Below are positions 35,545 to 43,345 of a stretch of 64,000 bases of DNA, in pieces (position 1 is the stretch's first letter; every line of letters begins with the position of its first letter). The notes under the pieces are model-generated. The model searched no databases. It had not been told where the DNA came from and saw nothing but the letters and a program-made list of their open reading frames with translations. The stretch comes from AWTP1-18 sp036504515 (lineage in GTDB: Bacteria > Pseudomonadota > Gammaproteobacteria > Burkholderiales > Rhodocyclaceae): positions 1-64,000 of the forward strand of contig DASXVA010000011.1 in assembly GCA_036504515.1 (NCBI GenBank). The letters run 5' to 3'. Both the position numbers and the translations under genes were made by a program.

Positions 35545-37358
35545 GGAGTATCTCCCTTTGACTCCATGACTGATATCTGGCGGTCAGTGCGTGAAATGAA
35601 GTCGCTACCTGGAAGGTTTTCTTTGAAAGCGCGGAAGTCGCCTTGTATGCTGGCCTCCCGGATAACAATTGGCCTCAGGAAAATGATGAGTTCAGTTTTT
35701 GTTCGTGTGTCGTTGTGCTGCTGAAAGAGGTTGCCAATTCCCGGCAGGCGAGACAGGACAGGCACTCCATCATCCTGGTTGTTCTGTACGTCTTCCATCA
35801 GACCACCCATGACCGCAATATTGCCATTGTCGATACGGATCATGGACTCCATTTCTCTGGTGCGAATTACAGGAATTGAGCTGGTGATGCCTGCTGCCTT
35901 TAGCGCCGGATTTGGATCGGGAACTGTGCCGATAATGCGTGAGATGCTGGGGCGGATATTGAGTAATACAGAGTCCTGTTCTCCAACCTGGGGCGTGACA
36001 TTCATGACAAACCCCACCGGGACCGATTGAAGATTTGTAGTGTAGGTCGTTGTGCTAGTGGTCTGGTTAGTGGTGGTGTCTGCCTTGATGGTGAAGTACA
36101 CGCTGTTATCCACGACTTTTAAAACAGCCGTCTGGTTGTTCAAGACGGATAGTTTTGGACTAGACAACACTTTGACCGTACCAAAACTTTCAAGCAATTT
36201 GACCGTGCCTGAGATGTTGCCAAGTCTCGAATTGTCATTGGTGTAGGTTAGTTCTACAAAGCTGGATGCTGGTGCTGTAAGGGTGCCGGATGCACCTTGC
36301 TTGATCTGGAACCCGGCTCGTCCAAGAGCAAGGGCTGCCCAGTTGATTCCTTGTTGATAATTATCGGAAAGCTGGACCTCCGCAATAGTTGCCTCGATCA
36401 AAACCTGTCTGCGCGCCGAGACTAGGACATTGTCGATAAATTCCTGAATTTTTTCGTGCTGCCTTGCTGTCGCACGGATAGAGACAATGCCTGACTCCGG
36501 ATTGACGATGACGGATGCTGCTTCGCGGAAGGTAGTGCGACGGACAACGGTGGATCCATCTTGTTGGGTTGTGGTGGTCCCATTGCTACCGGGTGTTTGT
36601 GCGATGACGCCAGATTTGTTGGCCTTTGTTTGTACGACATCAGTAACCTCTTGGCCTGATCTCTCGATTACTGTTTCACTTGAACCCTCGGGAAGAATCT
36701 TGTCCGTTTCGTGCAGGATGTCTTTGATGTTTTTCTCAAGGGTTGCCCAGAAATGGTTCTGCGCTTTGTTCTCTATTTTTGTCAAAGAGTTGTTGCCACC
36801 GCTGCTACCGCTGGCGACCGGACTACTATTGAGAACCGCACCGCCACCAGCAGAGGCGATCTGGGTGGTCACGGTGACCGTACCGCTAGTATCGCGACTG
36901 ATGTTGACGTAGTCCACGCGATAGGTTCGAAGAAAGGGGGTATCCGGCATGACGATGAGACTCTGTCCATCAAGCTCCCAGCGTATATCGACTTGCTTGG
37001 AAATTCGGGTAAGTAATTGTTGTAGCGACTGATCTATGGCGTTAATCGTCACTGTGCCATTGATGCCGGGATGAATGTCGATATTGAGTTTTGCATCCCT
37101 TGCCAGTGCAAAAAGCAAATCCTGCGCTTTGACATTGTTGACAACGACGCTATAGGTTTCTGTTTTCGCCGTCACCTTGGGTTTTGGCAGTGCAATCGTG
37201 CGCTGAACCGGTTGAGGAATTGAGTTGTTCTCTGCCTTTGTGGGTGACTCAGAAAGAATGTGTGCTTTTGAAAGAGGTTGTATTCCAGTACTGGTACACC
37301 CTGCCGAGAGCAGGAGGAACACCTTGGCAGAGGCAGTACGAAAGATTGGCCGAAGCAC
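35541..37358 (-). CDS. mshL: MshL-like outer-membrane secretin
   Basis: The 605-residue secretin forms the outer-membrane channel. It has a lipoprotein signal with LLSAGC (Cys21), a secretin/TonB short N-terminal domain (about 70-135), an N1-type domain interrupted by a Ser/Gly/Asn-rich stretch, and a C-terminal secretin domain (about 300-585) containing VLSSPKLSVLNNQTA, a secretin core motif. The start is GTG 37358; no strong ribosome-binding site is visible. It is the first gene of the nine-gene operon. The lipoprotein anchor suggests it can reach the outer membrane without a separate pilotin. Confidence 0.88.
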   Translation of the reverse strand: MLRPIFRTASAKVFLLLSAGCTSTGIQPLSKAHILSESPTKAENNSIPQPVQRTIALPKPKVTAKTETYSVVVNNVKAQDLLFALARDAKLNIDIHPGINGTVTINAIDQSLQQLLTRISKQVDIRWELDGQSLIVMPDTPFLRTYRVDYVNISRDTSGTVTVTTQIASAGGGAVLNSSPVASGSSGGNNSLTKIENKAQNHFWATLEKNIKDILHETDKILPEGSSETVIERSGQEVTDVVQTKANKSGVIAQTPGSNGTTTTQQDGSTVVRRTTFREAASVIVNPESGIVSIRATARQHEKIQEFIDNVLVSARRQVLIEATIAEVQLSDNYQQGINWAALALGRAGFQIKQGASGTLTAPASSFVELTYTNDNSRLGNISGTVKLLESFGTVKVLSSPKLSVLNNQTAVLKVVDNSVYFTIKADTTTNQTTSTTTYTTNLQSVPVGFVMNVTPQVGEQDSVLLNIRPSISRIIGTVPDPNPALKAAGITSSIPVIRTREMESMIRIDNGNIAVMGGLMEDVQNNQDDGVPVLSRLPGIGNLFQQHNDTRTKTELIIFLRPIVIREASIQGDFRAFKENLPGSDFISRTDRQISVMESKGDTP

Positions 37359-37848
37359 AGGGAATACCCCTAGTGATAGAAATGTGTTTTCGTCATAATG
37401 TCATATAAATAATGATGTGTCGATAATTTGTTGTAGTGTTTATATTTTTATTTACAGTGTTTGATGAATTGATGAGTGCCGTTGCGGCGCATGCAGTGCG
37501 TGATGAAATCGTGCCTCGCACGAAACTTCATGAGATATCCATTGCAAAACTGAGTGCTATGGAAGTTATTTTTTGCTACTCCTGTTGCAGGTTATTGGGT
37601 TAGTGGTAAGTCTTCCTGCTTCGATGAAATCAACTATATTAGTCGGGCAGGTGTGGTTGGTGTTCTTTATTCGTCTGAGAAATTAGGTTTTGCGAAATTC
37701 AGAAAACACATAGGAGTGAAGTAGGGGCATTCCACCGTGAAATATGCACCGAACTTAAACCGAACTGCCCTTGCTACGATAGGGTGGCTGAATATTGTCA
37801 GCAAGGCGCAGCGAGTCATCTGCCGTTTCGTAGCGAGTAGGTGAGCCC
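37359..37848. other. AT-rich intergenic region upstream of the MSHA-like operon
   Basis: This 490-base stretch is clearly richer in A+T than its surroundings, especially 37380-37460 and 37540-37700. No convincing gene, tRNA or repeat was found; short frames here lack ribosome-binding sites and family resemblance. It should hold the promoter of the reverse-strand operon and may contain a small RNA or remnant of transferred DNA. Confidence 0.6.
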
Positions 37849-38106
37849 TTACTTGCGAAAGAGATAAAGGGCAACGCAGAGACTGCCGCCGACGGCGTAA
37901 ATCTGCCAGGTCTCCGAGAAAAGATAGGGATACACCATCAGGGTTGCGCCCAGCCATTGGGTGTTGGGCTTGGACAGTTTTTTGCCGTAGCGCCACGCGG
38001 CATAGCCGACGATGCCGAAGAGAATGGCACCGAAGAGATAGGCCGGGCTGGGGAGGCTGAAACCGCTGGTCTCAAGGGTCCGAAGTTCGTTCATCGTTTC
38101 GTTCAT
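37849..38106 (-). CDS. Small inner-membrane protein, unknown function
   Basis: An 85-residue protein with two or three hydrophobic helices (about 20-40, 52-65 and 68-82) and a short polar N terminus. The sequence YPYLFSETWQIYAVGGSLC recalls small proteobacterial membrane proteins often left unnamed. The start could be at 38106 or at an ATG 12 bases later. It is followed 3' by the AT-rich region and lies 26 bases downstream of the glycine-zipper gene on the same strand. Confidence 0.65.
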   Translation of the reverse strand: MNETMNELRTLETSGFSLPSPAYLFGAILFGIVGYAAWRYGKKLSKPNTQWLGATLMVYPYLFSETWQIYAVGGSLCVALYLFRK

Positions 38107-38132
38107 CGGCCCATGTTACCTCCCCGTCAGGA

Positions 38133-38657
38133 TCACTCGATGGTGACGATGCGGCGCACCCGCAGCCAGTCGCCGGGGGCATAGCCCATCACCACGGTAC
38201 CGCGCTGGCCCTGGTAGTCGTAGGTGACTTGATAGCGGGTGGGGCCAGTGTTGTCGTAGACCGTTTCGCATTGGCGCACGGGAGGCGCTTCGCGGCGACG
38301 GTCGTCGTTGTCGTAACGGTCGCCGAGCAGGGCGCCGCCAATGGCGCCGGCCACTGTGGCTGCGGCCTTGCCGTTGCCGTCACCGAAACGGGAACCCACC
38401 AAAGCGCCGCCCAAGCCGCCCAGGACCGCACCCGTATTGCTGCGGCCCTGTTGCGGGCCTTCATAGCGGGACGGATAGTCGCGACAAACTTCTCGCGGCG
38501 TTTGACCGCCGCCCATGGGAATGACGTTGAGCACCCGGGCGTAGTCGCTGCTGTTCTGGATCACCGTGTCGGCCTTGGCCGGGGTGGTGATGGCAGCGGC
38601 GAGGGAGATGATGCCGATGGCGACCAGGGCGCTGAGGCGGGGTTTGAAGGGGGTCAT
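38133..38657 (-). CDS. Glycine-zipper 2TM-domain outer-envelope protein
   Basis: The 174-residue protein has a signal peptide (about 1-29, ending PAKAD) and a glycine-zipper hairpin (GAVLGGLGGALVGSRFGDG and AGAIGGALLGDRYDND, about 78-116), then a basic C-terminal domain with tyrosine-rich strands. This is the SlyB/Rick_17kDa type of envelope protein. The ATG at 38657 is preceded by AGGAGA. The frame stays open far upstream, antisense to pepN, but that is not coding. Confidence 0.82.
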   Translation of the reverse strand: MTPFKPRLSALVAIGIISLAAAITTPAKADTVIQNSSDYARVLNVIPMGGGQTPREVCRDYPSRYEGPQQGRSNTGAVLGGLGGALVGSRFGDGNGKAAATVAGAIGGALLGDRYDNDDRRREAPPVRQCETVYDNTGPTRYQVTYDYQGQRGTVVMGYAPGDWLRVRRIVTIE

Positions 38658-38867
38658 GAAGGTCTCCTTTGTTATCGAGCTTATGGCCCAATAACGCTTG
38701 GCGGGGGCCCAGGGTGACAGGGCATGTGTAACCATCTGTTGCGCTATTGGCTCAATCGGCACCATGGTTTCCCCAAGGATGCACTTCTGTGGAATCCTTA
38801 TGGTTGGCACCGATGTCCGCGTAACGTCCGGCAAGAATCTCCCGCCCCTAAAACCAGCGAGCCCCCG

Positions 38868-41510
38868 ATGAAAACCGATACCCCCAAGACTATCTATCTG
38901 AAGAACTACACGCCCCCCAGCTTCTGGGTGGATACCGTGCATCTGGATGTGGATTTCCAGCCGGAGGGCGCCGTCGTGACTTCGCGCCTTGCCCTGCGCA
39001 GAAATCCGGCAGCCGGGCGCAAAGCGGCGTTGGTCCTGGATGGTGTCGATCTGGAAACCTTGGCCGTGGCGGTGGACGGCGTTCGGCTCGATCCCAGCCG
39101 CTATGTCCTTGGCGATGAAACCCTGACCCTGACCGGCCTGCCTGATGTTTGTGTGCTGGAAACCCTGGTGCGTATCCAGCCCGACAAGAACACCCAACTC
39201 TCTGGCCTCTATCGTTCTGCCGACGGCTATTTCACCCAGTGCGAGGCCCAGGGCTTTCGCCGCATTACCTGGTTCCTCGACCGCCCCGACGTGATGGCCC
39301 GTTACGTGGTCACGCTCCACGCCGACAAGGCCGCCTTGCCGGTGCTGCTGGGGAATGGCAATCCCGTGGCCAAGGGCAATGAAAAGGGTGGACGCCATTG
39401 GGCCACCTGGGAAGATCCCTTCCCCAAGCCTTGCTATCTGTTCGCCATCGTCGCGGCCAAGCTGGATGTGCTGCGCGGCAGCTACACCACCACCTCCGGG
39501 CGTAAGGTGAAATTGGCTATCTTTGTCGAACCGGGCAAGCTCGACCAGTGCGACCACGCCCTGGCAGCCCTGAAGAAATCCATGAAGTGGGACGAAGATA
39601 CCTTCGGCCTGGAATGCGATCTGGACAACTACATGATCGTTGCCGTGGGCGATTTCAACATGGGGGCCATGGAGAACAAGGGCCTCAACATCTTCAACAC
39701 CAAGTACGTGCTGGCCCGGCCCGATGTGGCCACGGACATCGACTACGAGAACATCGACCGGGTGGTGGGCCACGAGTATTTCCACAACTGGACCGGCAAT
39801 CGCGTCACTTGCCGCGATTGGTTTCAGCTCACCCTGAAGGAGGGGCTCACCGTCTATCGCGATGAGTCCTTCGGCGCCGACGTGCACAGCCGTGCCGTCA
39901 GCCACATCCGCGATGTGCGCGGGCTGAGGGCCAGCCAGTTTCCTGAAGATGCCGGCCCCATGGCCCACCCGATCCGTCCGGCCTCCTACATGGAGATCAA
40001 CAACTTTTACACCGCGACGGTGTATCAGAAGGGCGCTCAGGTCATCGGCATGATCGATACCCTGATCGGCAAGAAAAATTTCCGCAAGGGAATGGACCTT
40101 TACTTCGCCCGCCACGACGGCCAAGCCGTCACCTGCGACGATTTCGTCGCGGCCATGGCGGATGCCTCCGGTACGGACCTGAGCCAGTTCTTGCGCTGGT
40201 ACGAGCAGGCTGGTACGCCCCGAGTGAACGCCAAGGGCCGCTACGACGCCAAAACTCGCCGCTACAGCCTAACCCTGGCCCAATCCTCGGAACCGACGCC
40301 GGGCCAGCCGCGAAAGAAGCCCTATCTGATTCCCGTGGTAATCGGCCTGGTGGGCCCTTCCGGCCAGGATCTGCCCCTGCGTTTTAAGGGCGAAGCCGCC
40401 GATCAGGCGCCCACCCAGCGGGTGCTCACATTGACCAAACCCTTGCAGACTTTTGTCTTTGAGCATGTGGATGCCGAACCGGTGCCTTCCCTGCTGCGGG
40501 GTTTCTCCGCGCCGGTGGTGCTGGACTTTGCCTACAGCGACGCGGACCTCGCTCACCTGCTGGCCCACGACAGCGATTCCTTCAATCGCTGGGAAGCCGG
40601 ACAACGCTTGGCCGGCAACCTGATTCTGGCTGCGACGGAAACCCTGTCCAAAGGTGGTGCAGTGGAATGGCCCGCCAGCTTTGCTGATGCGTTGGGCAAG
40701 GTGCTGGCCAAGGCAGATGAAGACCGCGCCTTTGCCGCCGAAGTGCTGACCCTGCCCACCGAGGCAACCCTGGCCGAGCAACTGGCGGTGGTAGATCCCG
40801 ATGCCCTCCACGCCGCCCGCAACGGCCTGCGCCGCTTTATCGCCGATCAGTTGGGTGCCGTGTTGCGCAGCACCTACGATGCCCTGGCGCCCAAGGGTCC
40901 CTTCACTGTCAGCAATGACGAGTCCGGTCGCCGCGCCCTGCGCAATGTCTGCCTTTCCTATCTGGCGGAAGCCGATAGCGAAGCGGGCCGCGCCCTGGCT
41001 TTCCAGCAGTTCAGCAGTGCCGACAACATGACCGACCAGTTCGCCGCCCTGTCGGTCCTCGCCCAGAGCGAAGGCCCCGAGCGCAAGCAGGCCCTGGCTG
41101 CCTTCCATCAGCAATGGCAGCAGGAAGCCCTGGTGATGGACAAGTGGCTCACGGTGCAGTCCACCAGCCGTCGCCCCGACACCCTGGCCGAAGTGGCCGC
41201 CTTGGTGAATCACCCCGCCTTCGACATCCGCAACCCGAACAAGGTCTACGCCCTGATCCGCAGTTTCGGCGCCAACCATGTGCGCTTCCATGCCGCCGAC
41301 GGTTCCGGCTATCGCTTCCTGGCCGAACAGATCCTGCACCTGGACGCCATCAACGCCCAGGTGGCATCGCGGATTGCCCGCAGTTTTGACCGCTGGCGCA
41401 AGTTCGATGGGCAGCACCAGGCCCAGGCCAAGGCCGCCCTGGAAAAGCTCCATGCCCATCCCGGCCTGTCGCGGGACGTGTTTGAAATCGTGGATCGCGC
41501 CCTGGCGTAA
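38868..41510 (+). CDS. pepN: Aminopeptidase N (M1 family)
   Basis: PepN removes N-terminal residues from peptides in the cytoplasm using a zinc ion. The exopeptidase motif GAMEN and the zinc-site HEYFHNW (HExxH) are present, with the second-ligand Glu in LKEGLTVYRDE. Length is 880 residues from the ATG at 38868, which begins MKTDTPKTIYLKNYTPP as in the family. An in-frame extension to 38724 lacks similarity. Confidence 0.97.
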   Translation: MKTDTPKTIYLKNYTPPSFWVDTVHLDVDFQPEGAVVTSRLALRRNPAAGRKAALVLDGVDLETLAVAVDGVRLDPSRYVLGDETLTLTGLPDVCVLETLVRIQPDKNTQLSGLYRSADGYFTQCEAQGFRRITWFLDRPDVMARYVVTLHADKAALPVLLGNGNPVAKGNEKGGRHWATWEDPFPKPCYLFAIVAAKLDVLRGSYTTTSGRKVKLAIFVEPGKLDQCDHALAALKKSMKWDEDTFGLECDLDNYMIVAVGDFNMGAMENKGLNIFNTKYVLARPDVATDIDYENIDRVVGHEYFHNWTGNRVTCRDWFQLTLKEGLTVYRDESFGADVHSRAVSHIRDVRGLRASQFPEDAGPMAHPIRPASYMEINNFYTATVYQKGAQVIGMIDTLIGKKNFRKGMDLYFARHDGQAVTCDDFVAAMADASGTDLSQFLRWYEQAGTPRVNAKGRYDAKTRRYSLTLAQSSEPTPGQPRKKPYLIPVVIGLVGPSGQDLPLRFKGEAADQAPTQRVLTLTKPLQTFVFEHVDAEPVPSLLRGFSAPVVLDFAYSDADLAHLLAHDSDSFNRWEAGQRLAGNLILAATETLSKGGAVEWPASFADALGKVLAKADEDRAFAAEVLTLPTEATLAEQLAVVDPDALHAARNGLRRFIADQLGAVLRSTYDALAPKGPFTVSNDESGRRALRNVCLSYLAEADSEAGRALAFQQFSSADNMTDQFAALSVLAQSEGPERKQALAAFHQQWQQEALVMDKWLTVQSTSRRPDTLAEVAALVNHPAFDIRNPNKVYALIRSFGANHVRFHAADGSGYRFLAEQILHLDAINAQVASRIARSFDRWRKFDGQHQAQAKAALEKLHAHPGLSRDVFEIVDRALA

Positions 41511-41534
41511 GCGATCAAGTGCTGCTGGCTGGCT

Positions 41535-42422
41535 TTAGCTCATCAGCGTGCGGGCCAAGTCGGCAAAGCGTTGTGCCAGGGGTGTTGGTTGCTTGGGCAA
41601 GACCAAGGCGGTCGTTGCCAGGGCATCCTCATCCTTGAGGGGGCGGTAGATCACGCCCTCGCCGCTGAGACGGGTCATTTTTTCCGGTACCACAGCGAGG
41701 CCGAAACCGGCGGCGACCAGATCGAGCATGGAGGTCTTGCGCGAGATCACTGGCGCCAGGTGGGGGACGAAGCCCCGGCGCAGGCAAAGGTCCGTCACCA
41801 GTCGGGCCAGGCCACCCCTTTCCCGATGCACGGCGGAAACAAAGGCTTCTTCTGCCAAGTCCGCCAGGGCCAGGTTTTTGCGTCGCGCCAGGGCATGGCT
41901 TGCGGGCAGAGCGACCCAGAGTTTTTCCGGGGCCAGTTCAATAAAACTTACCGCTGCATCACGCCGCAGTACCGGCAAGCGCACCAGGCCGATGTCGGCC
42001 CGTCCGTTGGCGATTTCCGAAACCTGGATTTCCGAGGAAATACGGTCAAGGTCAATGTGGGCACCGGGGGCGGCCTCGGTAAAGCGTTTGATACAGGGCA
42101 TCAGGCTGCTGGCTGGTACCGAGCTGGAATGCAGCAGCCTCAACACGCCGCCTTCGCCCCGGGCCAGTTGACCGCCTTCCTCGGCGGCGGCAGCGAGCAA
42201 TTTTTCCACGGCCAGCACCCGGTCCCGAAACAGCGTGCCGGCTGGCGTCAGCCGCACCCCACGGGCTTCTCGCTCGAATAAGGTGAAGCCGAGTTCCTGC
42301 TCCAGTTGGGCGATTTGCCGACTCAGGGCCGGTTGGGCAACAAACAGCGTACTTGCCGCCTGAGTAAATCCCCCCAGGTCGGCCACGGTCAGGAAGTAGC
42401 GAATCTGTCTCAGGCTAGGCAT
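41535..42422 (-). CDS. LysR-family transcriptional regulator
   Basis: The 295-residue regulator has the N-terminal winged helix-turn-helix (about 1-60, RQIRYFLTVADLGGFTQAASTLFVAQPALSRQIAQLE) and a periplasmic-binding-protein-like effector domain. The divergent gene 93 bases away encodes a TSUP transporter, the usual sign that the regulator controls it. The gap contains ATAAG (42438-42442) and CTTAT (42462-42466) in inverted orientation, a weak candidate operator. The effector cannot be told from sequence. Confidence 0.9.
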   Translation of the reverse strand: MPSLRQIRYFLTVADLGGFTQAASTLFVAQPALSRQIAQLEQELGFTLFEREARGVRLTPAGTLFRDRVLAVEKLLAAAAEEGGQLARGEGGVLRLLHSSSVPASSLMPCIKRFTEAAPGAHIDLDRISSEIQVSEIANGRADIGLVRLPVLRRDAAVSFIELAPEKLWVALPASHALARRKNLALADLAEEAFVSAVHRERGGLARLVTDLCLRRGFVPHLAPVISRKTSMLDLVAAGFGLAVVPEKMTRLSGEGVIYRPLKDEDALATTALVLPKQPTPLAQRFADLARTLMS

Positions 42423-42515
42423 ACTTTTTAGGAATAGATAAGTGATTTATTTGATATTGGCCTTATACCTGAGAGGCTAGCAGAATGAAACACCTGCTTC
42501 CTTTAGGCGTTCGCC

Positions 42516-43316
42516 ATGACCGGACTTCCCGCTTCTTTCCTGATTCTTGATGATCCCTTCCATCTCTTCCTGGCTGTAGTAGCACTGGTCGTCGCCTATG
42601 GGGTATTCACCTTGGCTGGTTTCGGTTCAGCCTTGGTAGCGAGTGGCCCCCTAGCCTTGGTCATGCCTGTGAGCCGGGTGATTCCTTTACTGGCCTTGCT
42701 TGATTGCACTGGTTCTGCGCATCGGGGCTGGAAGCTCCGCCACAAGGTTGATCGGGCAGAACTCAAGGTTCTGCTGCCAGGGATGTTGCTTGGTCAATTA
42801 CTTGGGGTTTTTGTTCTTATACGAATCGCACCATGGCTCATGGCTTTGCTGCTAGGCGCATTCATCACCGTGCAGGGATTGAAGGGACTGCACAGCCGTA
42901 CTCCGTCTGCGTCCAGTCTTGGCACAGGCTGGCGCAGTAGTGCGCTATTCCATGGATTACTGGGCGGAGTGTTGGGTGGTTTGTTCGGCAGTGGCGGCTT
43001 TATGTATGCCTCCTATCTTGAGCGCCGCCTCGATTGCCGCGAAGCCTTCCGTGCAACTCAGTCCGTACTGATCGCTCTGTCTACTGCCTGGCGGATCGGG
43101 CTTTGTATTTTTGCCGGATTGCTCGATGGCTCTATGCTTGTTACCGCCGTCATGTTGCTGCCGGCCATGGCCCTCGGCGTTGCTCTGGGGCATCGCGTTG
43201 ACCTGCATTTGAGTCGAGCGCAATTGTTCAAGCTACTGAGTGGCCTGTTGGTACTTAGTGGCTTGAGTCTGATACTGCGCTACTCGGTAAACTTGTTGGC
43301 TCGACTGTGGCTCTAG
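42516..43316 (+). CDS. TSUP-family (TauE/SafE) membrane transporter
   Basis: A 266-residue polytopic protein with about eight hydrophobic segments in two halves. The family-type glycine-rich motifs GFGSALVASGPLALVMPV (about 29-46) and GGVLGGLFGSGGFMYASYLERR (about 150-171) are visible. TSUP proteins export sulfite, sulfoacetate or other organic anions. The substrate here is unknown; the divergent LysR regulator probably controls expression. Confidence 0.87.
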   Translation: MTGLPASFLILDDPFHLFLAVVALVVAYGVFTLAGFGSALVASGPLALVMPVSRVIPLLALLDCTGSAHRGWKLRHKVDRAELKVLLPGMLLGQLLGVFVLIRIAPWLMALLLGAFITVQGLKGLHSRTPSASSLGTGWRSSALFHGLLGGVLGGLFGSGGFMYASYLERRLDCREAFRATQSVLIALSTAWRIGLCIFAGLLDGSMLVTAVMLLPAMALGVALGHRVDLHLSRAQLFKLLSGLLVLSGLSLILRYSVNLLARLWL

Positions 43317-43345
43317 CTGTGTAATCGCGACGCAAGACGGAAAGG

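Noticed and set aside
38658..40124. Long reverse-strand open frame running from the glycine-zipper gene across pepN
   Set aside because: It is antisense to the well-supported pepN gene, has no family resemblance, and the ATG at 38657 with signal peptide and ribosome-binding site explains the real gene.
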